Part shown: piece by piece, positions 57,591-64,000 of the stretch
How the letters are laid out: each line of letters opens with the position of its first letter
Numbering within the stretch: the first letter of the stretch is position 1
Source of the DNA: Bubalus kerabau
Lineage: Eukaryota; Chordata; Mammalia; Artiodactyla; Bovidae
Direction of reading: 5' to 3'
Length of the DNA: 64,000 nt
NCBI RefSeq assembly: GCF_029407905.1
Contig: NC_073628.1
Span: 14,227,501 to 14,291,500, forward strand
Made by a program: the position numbers and the translations under genes
Notes under the pieces: model-generated
What the model saw: the letters and a program-made list of their open reading frames with translations, nothing else
Databases searched by the model: none
What the model was told of the DNA's origin: nothing

Positions 57591-58018
57591 AAAACTCCTC
57601 CCAGAGAAACCAGTGAGGTCCCAGGAGAAGCAGGACTGGAAGGACTGGAAAAGGGATGAAACCAATCCTGGGTGTGATTTCATGCAAGTCTCAGAGAGGG
57701 CCTGCTCCCACAGGGAACTCTGGAATGTAAACTGTGACTCAAAAGTGCCCCAACACAAGGCAGGGGAGCTGGAATTTCACACTCCCAGCACCTGGCAGCC
57801 TTCAACTACCAGCCGCCTCATGTCTATGGGCCTTTGTACTAGATCCTCCAAAGACAACTCAAATGTGACCCTACATTCAAAAGCACATGAAAGTCAAGGA
57901 AAATGCAACCTCAGATAATGTTGAGGTGCTCCTCACTGGCTCTGCCATCTCCAGCATCACATCACATCATACCATGAGACAGGGAAAAGCTCCTCTGGTC
58001 TCTAGAGGTAACTTTTTC
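57591..58018. other. Arm B low-copy block
   Basis: Matches arm A 28110-28500 in reverse. The 135-residue ORF at 57511-57918 runs from the SINE into this block and is not conserved in arm A, so I do not call it a gene. Confidence 0.6.
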
Positions 58019-58162
58019 TTTTTAAATTTAATTTTGTTTTTATTGCAGTATAGTTGATTTCCACCTGCCAGTCCCGTAGATGCAAGAGATGTGGGTTTGA
58101 TCACTTGGTTAGGCAGATCCCCTGGTGTAAGAAATGGCAAACCACTCCAATATTATTATCAC

Positions 58163-58168
<6 letters not shown>

Positions 58169-58196
<28 letters not shown>
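58169..58196 (+). repeat. (TA)14 microsatellite
   Basis: Fourteen uninterrupted TA/AT units, followed by further TATA-rich sequence to 58227. Likely length-polymorphic. Confidence 0.92.
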
Positions 58197-58199
<3 letters not shown>

Positions 58200-58336
58200 C
58201 ATAATATATATTATATATGTATATATATTCATTCTTTAATAGATTCTTTTCCCATAAAAGTTATTACAGAATATTGAGAAGAGTTCCCTGTGCTATACAG
58301 TAGGTCCTACTGGATTATTTATTTTGTATTTAGTAG

Positions 58337-58832
58337 TGAGACATTACTTTGCCAACAAAGGTTCGTCTAGTCAACGCTATGGTTTTTCCAGTAGTCATGT
58401 ATGGATGTGAGAGTTGGACTGTGAAGACAGATGAGTGCTGAGAATTGATGCTTTTGAACTGTGGTGTTGGAGAAGACTCTTGAGAGTCCCTTGGAATGCA
58501 AGGAGATCCAACCAGTCCATTATAAAGGAGATCAGTCCTGGATGTTCTTTGGAAGGAATGATGCTAAAGCTGAAACTCCATAACTTGGGCCACCTCATGC
58601 GAACAGTTGAGTCATTGGAAAAGACTCTAATGCTGGGAGGGATTGGGGTCAGGAGGAGAAGGGAACGACAGAGGATGCGATGGCTGGATGGCATCACCGA
58701 CTCAATGGACATGAGTTTGAGTGAACTCCAGGAGTTAGTGATGGAAAGGGAGGGCTGGCATGCTGCGATTCATGGGGTCGCAAAGAGTCGGACATGACTG
58801 AGCGACTGAACTGAACTGAACTGAACTGAACT
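58337..58832 (+). mobile_element. BovB 3' end in arm B, shared with arm A
   Basis: From ACATTACTTTGCCAACAAAGG to (CTGAA)n. Lies in the same L1 region as the arm A copy (27461-27886), and the host sequence beyond its 3' end matches: arm A TAAACTGGGAGTTTGAGATT, arm B reverse complement TAAACTGAGAGTTTGGTATT. Confidence 0.9.
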
Positions 58833-59099
58833 GAGTAGTCTATGTATATTAATACCAAACTCTCAGTTTACCCCTCTTCCCCTACCTTTCCATTGGTAGC
58901 CATAAGTTTGCTTTTGAAGACTGGAAATCTGTTTTCAAGAAATCATTTCTGATGAACTGGGATGACCCATCAGCCAGAGGCAGGAGTACTTTCACCCCAG
59001 TGGAGATAAATTCAGCATAGCATTTAAGTCTTCGTTACTCCAAACAGAAACGTACACACATTTCTTAAGAGCAAGAACAGGGCTGGGTGTAATTTTTGA

Positions 59100-60134
59100 T
59101 CAAGTGCTCCATCAAGACAAGCCAGGCTCAGTCTCTAGGTTGGGCCACATTGGTGTCACACCATAGCCCCTCACACTTTCATCCCCATTGACCTTACCAT
59201 CGGCTGTGATAAGACTCCACAAGATCAAACAAAGCTCTCCAACCCCTAGGGTCAACTAGACATGAGAAAAACCTACTTCTTCTCCAGAAAGCAGTCCTGA
59301 GGCATCCCCCAGAAAAGCTGGAGGTTAGACAGTTTCCACTCACCTCGCTCAGGCCTGGAGGCCCACAAAGCCTCCAAGTTTGACTGCCCTGCACAGCAGT
59401 CACACAGCTTTTGAGAGGTTGACTCAGGACTCAGGCTTGCCAGAGTTCCAGTCCCTGTTTTGTCACTCACATCCCTTTGTCTACAGCAACCTCAACCAAG
59501 TCCCTTCTGCTCTCTTGGCCTTGATTTCTCATCAGCAAAGCCAAAGAAGGAACCAGATGATTCCTCAAACCATGACATGACCCTGAGGCAGTTCTCAAGG
59601 CCGAGATAAGCTCCTCACATACAGCAGGTGGAACAGGTATGAATTTGAGTCCAAAAATACCTGATACTTTGCCAACTAAACATTGTCCCTCACCATCTGA
59701 CACTACCAGGATGGAATCACTAGCCACTGATGTCACTGCCTTTCAACACAGCCTGCAAAGAATTTAGGGTAGAGGTCAGGAATGAGGCCCTCAGTGCTCT
59801 GAGAAAACTGGCAGAACATTCCATCAAGTAAATATTTTCAAAAGATTTTATGAGCCCATTTTCTTCTCCTATCTAGAAAAGCATCACTGACAGAGATATT
59901 TGCTCTTCATAACCAGCAGCAAGCTTCTGCCAAAACGTGTGCTTGACTGCACGTACCCCTTCACCAAATCGTAGATGCACTGAACTCCCACACATACCTC
60001 TTAGGCACCTCTTAGGCAATATTCAACAGAGCTTTGTGAGAACCTGTCTCCAGGGCTACAGTCCTCCACTTAACCCCAAACAAAACTTAACTCTCACATT
60101 GTGCTCTTTTCAAAAACTTTATATAAAACTTAAA
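59100..60134. other. Arm B low-copy block
   Basis: Matches arm A 27330-26280 in reverse, including CAGTGGCTAGTGA and the CCTGTTCCACCTGCTGTATG segment. A MIR-like part is shared. No gene call; ORFs differ between the arms. Confidence 0.6.
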
Positions 60135-60142
60135 TAGCACTT

Positions 60143-62462
60143 CAGTCACTCAGTCAGTTCAGTTGCTCAGTGTGTCCTACTCTTTGCAACCCCATGAACC
60201 GCAGCATACCAGGCCTCCCTGTCCATCACCAACTCCCAAAGTTTACCCAGACTCATGTCCATAGAGTCAAGGATGCCATCTAACCATCTCATCCTCTGTC
60301 GTCCCCTTCTCCTTCTGCCTTCAATCTTTCCCAGCATCAGGGTCTTTTCCAATGAGTCAGCTCTTCACATTAGCTGGCCAAAATATTGGAGTTTCAGCTT
60401 CAACATCAGTCCTTCCAATGAACACCCAGGACTGATTTCCTTTAGGATGGACTGGTTAGATCCCCTTGCCATCCAAAGAACTCTCAAGAGTCCTCTCCAT
60501 CACCACAGTTCAAAGCATCAATTCTTCTGCCCTCAGCTTTCTTTATAGTCCAAATCTTATATCCATACATGACTACTGGAAAAAACCATAGCCTTGACTA
60601 GAAGGACCTTTGTTGACAAAATAATGTCTCTGCTTTTTAATATCCTGTCTAGGTTGGGCATAACTTACCTTCCAAGGAGTCAGCATCTTTTAATTTCATG
60701 GCTGCAGTCACCATCTGCAATGATTTTGGAGCCCAAAAAAATAAAGTCTGACACTGTTTCCACTGTTCCCTCATTTTTGCCATGAAGTGATGGGACCGGA
60801 TGCCATGATCTTAGTTTTCTGAATTTTGAGCTTTAAGCCAACTTTTTCACTCTCCTCTTTCACTTTCATTAAGAGGCTCTTTAGTTCTTCATTTTCTGCC
60901 ATAAGGGTGGTGTCATCTGCATATCTGAGGTTATTGATATTTCTCCCGGCAATCTTGATTCCAGCTTGCGCTTCTTCCAGTCCAGTGTTTCTCATGATGT
61001 ACTCTGCATATAAGTTAAATAAGCACAGTGGCAATATACAGCCTTGACATACTTCTTTTCCTATTTGGAACCAGTCTGTTGTTCCATGTCCAGTTCTAAC
61101 TGTTGCTTCCTGACCTGCATACAGGTTCCTCAAGAGGCAGGTCAGGTGGTCTGGTATTCCCATCTCTTTCAGAATTCTCCACAGTTTATTGTGATCCACA
61201 CAGTCAAAGGCTTTGGCATAGTCAATAAAGTAGAAATAGATGTTTTTCTGGAACTCTCTTATTTTTTCGATGATCCAGCAAATATTAGCAATTTGATCTC
61301 TTGTTCCTCTGCCTTTTGTAAAACTAGCTTGAACAACTCGAAGTTCATGGTTCACGTATTGGTGAAGCCTGGCTTGAAGAATTTTGAGCATTATTTTACT
61401 AGCGTGTGAGATGAGTGTAATTGTGTGAGAGTTTTAGCATTCTTTGGCATTGCCTTTCCTTAGGATTAGAGTTAAAACTGACCTCATCCAGTCCTGTGGT
61501 CACTACCGAATTTTCCAGATTTGCTGCATATTGAGTGCAGAACTTTCACAGCATCATCTTTCAGGATTTGATATAGCTCAACTGGAATCCATCACCTCCA
61601 CTAGCTTTATTTGTAATGATGCTTCCTAAGGCCCACTTGACTTCACATTCCAGGATGTCTGGCTCTAGGTGAGTGATTACACCATTGTGATTATCAGGGT
61701 CATGAAGATCTTTTTTGTATAGTTCTTCTGTATTCTTGCCACCTCTTCTTAATATCTTCTGCTTCTGTTATGTCCATACAATCTCTGTCCTTTATTGAGC
61801 CCATCTTTGCATGAAATGTCCCCTTTGCATCTCTAATTTTCTTGAAGAGATCTCTAGTGTTTCCCATTCTATTGTTTCCTCTATTTCTTTGCATTGATCT
61901 CTGAAGAAGGCTTTCTTATCTCTCCTTTCTATTCTTTAGAACTCTGCATTCAAATGGGTATCTTTCTTTTTCTCCTTTGCTTTTTGCTTCTCTTCTTTTC
62001 ACAGCTATTTGTAAGGTGTCCTCAGAGAGCCATTTTGCTTTTTTGCATTCTTTCTCTTGAGGATGGTCTTGATCCCTGTCTCCTCTACATGTCACGAACC
62101 TCCGTCCATAGTTCATCAGGCACTCTGTCTATCAGATTTAGTCCCTTAAATCTATTTCTCACTTCCACTGAATAATCATAAGGGATTTGATTTAGGTCAT
62201 ACCTGAATGATCTAGTGATTTTCCCCACTTTCTTCAATTTAAATCTGAATTTGGCAATAAGGAGTTCATGATCTGAGGCACAGTCCCCTCCTGGTCTTGT
62301 TTTTGCTGACTGTGTAGAGCTTCTCCATCTTTGGCTGCAAAGAATATAATCAGTCTGATTTCAGTGTTGTCCATCTGGGGATGTCCATGTGTAGAGTCTT
62401 CCCATGTGTTGTTGTAACAGAGTGTTTGCTATGACCAGTCCGTTCTCTTGGCAGAACTCTAT
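60143..62462 (-). mobile_element. BovB, long copy
   Basis: From the 3' repeat (CAGTCAGTTCAGTTGCTCAG) to the 5' part ending CAGAACTCTAT. Contains an unusually long open RT piece on the minus strand (61391-60771, 206 codons) with FIDYAKAFDCVD, RQ-type palm region and YADDTTLMAE. Target duplication TAGCACTT/TAGCCCTT (60135-60142, 62463-62470). Still truncated and frameshifted upstream. Confidence 0.92.
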
Positions 62463-62524
62463 TAGCCCTTATCATCAATCTAAACACCCTACACATATTA
62501 ACTCATTGGGGTTCTGTTATTATT

Positions 62525-62637
62525 ATTACCTATTTAAAGATGGGAAACGTGAGGCACAGAAAGAACAAGTAACTTATCTAAGGTCACAGAGCTGGCAGAT
62601 GGTTAAACTGGGATTTGAACCAAGATCATTGCTCTCA
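62525..62637 (-). repeat. MIR in arm B
   Basis: GATGGGAAACGTGAGGCACAG, GGTCACAGAGCTGGCAGATGG, GGGATTTGAACC: inverted partner of the arm A MIR at 26095-26250, and better preserved. Confidence 0.85.
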
Positions 62638-62640
62638 GCG

Positions 62641-62769
62641 GAGAAGGCAATGGCACCCCATTCCAGTTCTTGCCTGGAGAATCAAAGGGATGGGGGAGCC
62701 TGGTGGGCTGCCGTCTATGGGGTCCAGCAGGTCAGACACGACTGAGGTGACTTAGCAGCAGCAGCAGCA
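62641..62769 (+). mobile_element. BovA2-type SINE
   Basis: GAGAAGGCAATGGCACCCC head, tail AGCAGCAGCAGCAGCA. Target duplication ATTGCTCTCAG/ATCGCTCTCAG (62628-62638, 62768-62778). Absent from arm A. Confidence 0.93.
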
Positions 62770-63010
62770 TCGCTCTCAGACACTGTGTTTTTATCTGTTA
62801 TGCTCTGCTCACTCTCATTTTTTAAATCATGTCATATACTTTAATTCAAGTTCAATTTCTCCCATCCAGGTCAGAAAGAATATATGTCCCCTTATATTTT
62901 TCTCCTCCGTAGACTCCTTTGAATTTTACAAACTATTGTGGTGTCAAAAGGAAAATGAAGGGAGATGGTGTTTGTGCAGATACCGTGGTGTCACCACTAT
63001 ATCCCAGCTC

Positions 63011-63869
63011 CCCCAGCCACAAGGTGATATGCCAGGGCCCAGTGTCTCTGGGAAAGTCACAAGGGTGCCCCTCCCAAGCCCCAGGTAGAAGAAACATCAG
63101 TCCTAGGGGATCACACCAGCATCTATGAAGGGCATGTGCTCAAGGATCAGATCACAGCACCCACGGACCTCCAGTCAGAAGTTCCGCCTCTTCCTGCAGA
63201 CGTGACAGGAGTATAACCAGCTTCAGCTTGAACAACCCATCTTAACCCAGAGGAGCTTCCTCCTCCTTTTCATCCAGGCACTTACTCCTTTGCCCACTTT
63301 CCCTTTTAACTTCATTTAACTTTGCCTTTGAAACACAAGTGGGGAGCAGGGAGCTGGGAGCTTTCTTCTTTGGGGTTCTAAAATGCCACAAAACTATTCA
63401 CTACCACCTCTTCCTGGTCTAGAGTATTACCTTTTCATTCCTTCTTCCCTAGGCTCTGAGAACTGGAAGTAAATTAACATTTCCAAATATCACACACCTG
63501 CCCCAGTCTGTGCAAGATGCTGGCAAAGAGCAAATGACACGGGTAAGTTAATAACAGAAGCTGTTAGCAAATTAAAGTGAAATCTACCTGTATCCCATTT
63601 AGCCTTTTCATTGTTCAACTCTGAAAATTTGCCATAGAGTAAATGTAGCTTTTCTTTAAGGTGAAAACTCATAGAGACTTGAAGTTGGTCTTTATGCCCC
63701 TACTAAAGTCTTGATTCTCCAGTGTAAAAACCCTCCAAAATACATGTCCACACTCCCACTTCCTAATGAAATGGAAGTTTGGAAGCTGGTGGCCATGACC
63801 TTCAATCGGTGTCCAAAGTTTTTCCCATTCTGCTTCTACAGCTTCCTGGTTCTCTTCATGTACTTCCTT
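63011..63869. other. Unassigned DNA beyond arm B
   Basis: Homology with arm A is lost by about 63010. No gene or named repeat seen. Confidence 0.5.
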
Positions 63870-64000
63870 TTTTTTTTTTTTTTTTAACTTTACAATATTG
63901 TATTGGTTTTGCCATACATCAACATGAATCCACCACAGGTGTACACGTGTTCCCTATCCTGAACCTCCCTCCCACCTTCCCTCCCTACGCATGTTTAATC
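63870..64000 (-). mobile_element. L1 3' end, cut by the window edge
   Basis: T17 run (poly(A) tail in reverse), then antisense L1 3' UTR (CTTTACAATATTGTATTGG … ATGAATCCACCACAGG). Confidence 0.92.

Larger units (their letters stand above)
58019..58930 (-). mobile_element. Old L1 3' region with insertions
   Basis: 58019-58060, 58225-58336 and 58833-58930 are antisense L1 3' sequence (GAGAAGAGTTCCCTGTGCTATACAG; CTTTCCATTGGTAGCCATAAG). Interrupted by a Bov-tA fragment (58060-58158), a TA repeat and a BovB. Inverted partner of the L1 in arm A. Confidence 0.8.
49770..63010 (-). repeat. Inverted duplication 2, arm B
   Basis: Reverse-complement partner of 25880-31960 (block list there). It is about twice as long because of BovB insertions at 52843-57129, 58337-58832 (shared) and 60143-62462. 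Outside insertions the order of blocks is exactly reversed and unbroken. Confidence 0.88.

Noticed and set aside
57511..57918. 135-codon plus-strand ORF rich in Lys and Ser
   Set aside because: Begins in a CHR SINE and runs into low-copy DNA whose partner in arm A has no matching frame.
59467..59736. 89-codon minus-strand ORF that looks protein-like
   Set aside because: The inverted partner at 26700-27000 has a different set of frames and stops, and part of the sequence resembles MIR; no sign of coding constraint.

Overview
This is a stretch of ruminant (bovid) nuclear DNA. The evidence is the repeat content: BovB LINEs, tRNA/BovA SINEs (Bov-tA), CHR/ART2-type SINEs, bovine-type L1 and ruminant ERV LTRs, together with a pregnancy-associated glycoprotein (PAG) gene, a family confined to artiodactyls and amplified in ruminants. 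I cannot tell cattle from another bovid by reading alone.

One protein-coding gene can be fully supported: a nine-exon PAG gene on the minus strand (start codon 14588, stop 4700, poly(A) signal 4573-4568). All eight introns have GT/AG borders, the reading frame stays open through every junction, and the spliced product is 376 residues. Both aspartic-protease catalytic motifs (DTGS at residue 86, DTGT at 267) are intact. A TATA-like box lies about 75 bases upstream of the ATG.

Layout: 1-1.8 kb, BovB and L1 debris; 1.85-3.23 kb, one arm of an inverted duplication; 3.2-4.5 kb, unassigned DNA with a MIR; 4.55-14.65 kb, the PAG gene, with an ERV LTR and SINE in intron 1 and small LINE/SINE/MIR pieces in other introns; 14.7-18.9 kb, unassigned DNA and an old L1 split by a 1.27-kb solo LTR; 18.9-22.3 kb, the second arm of that inverted duplication, carrying a BovB insertion; 22.3-25.9 kb, mostly unassigned DNA with MaLR, L2 and MIR fragments; 25.9-32.0 kb, arm A of a larger inverted duplication; 32-49.8 kb, a spacer holding BovB, a nearly complete L1 (34.46-42.5 kb), old L1 and many SINEs; 49.8-63.0 kb, arm B, swollen by later BovB insertions; 63-64 kb, unassigned DNA and an L1 tail.

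The most interesting architecture is the pair of nested inverted segmental duplications. The first (1.85-3.23 kb against 18.9-22.3 kb) flanks the PAG gene; both arms carry the same MER1-type DNA transposon in the same target site. The second (25.9-32.0 kb against 49.8-63.0 kb) is collinear in reverse over at least eight blocks and shares an L1 plus a BovB inserted at about the same point, so it arose after BovB reached ruminants. Together they suggest that this PAG neighbourhood grew by inverted duplication and predict an opposite-strand PAG gene beyond the right edge. I found no prokaryotic features, CRISPR array, rRNA gene or functional tRNA gene. All percentages and block limits below are read by eye, not computed.
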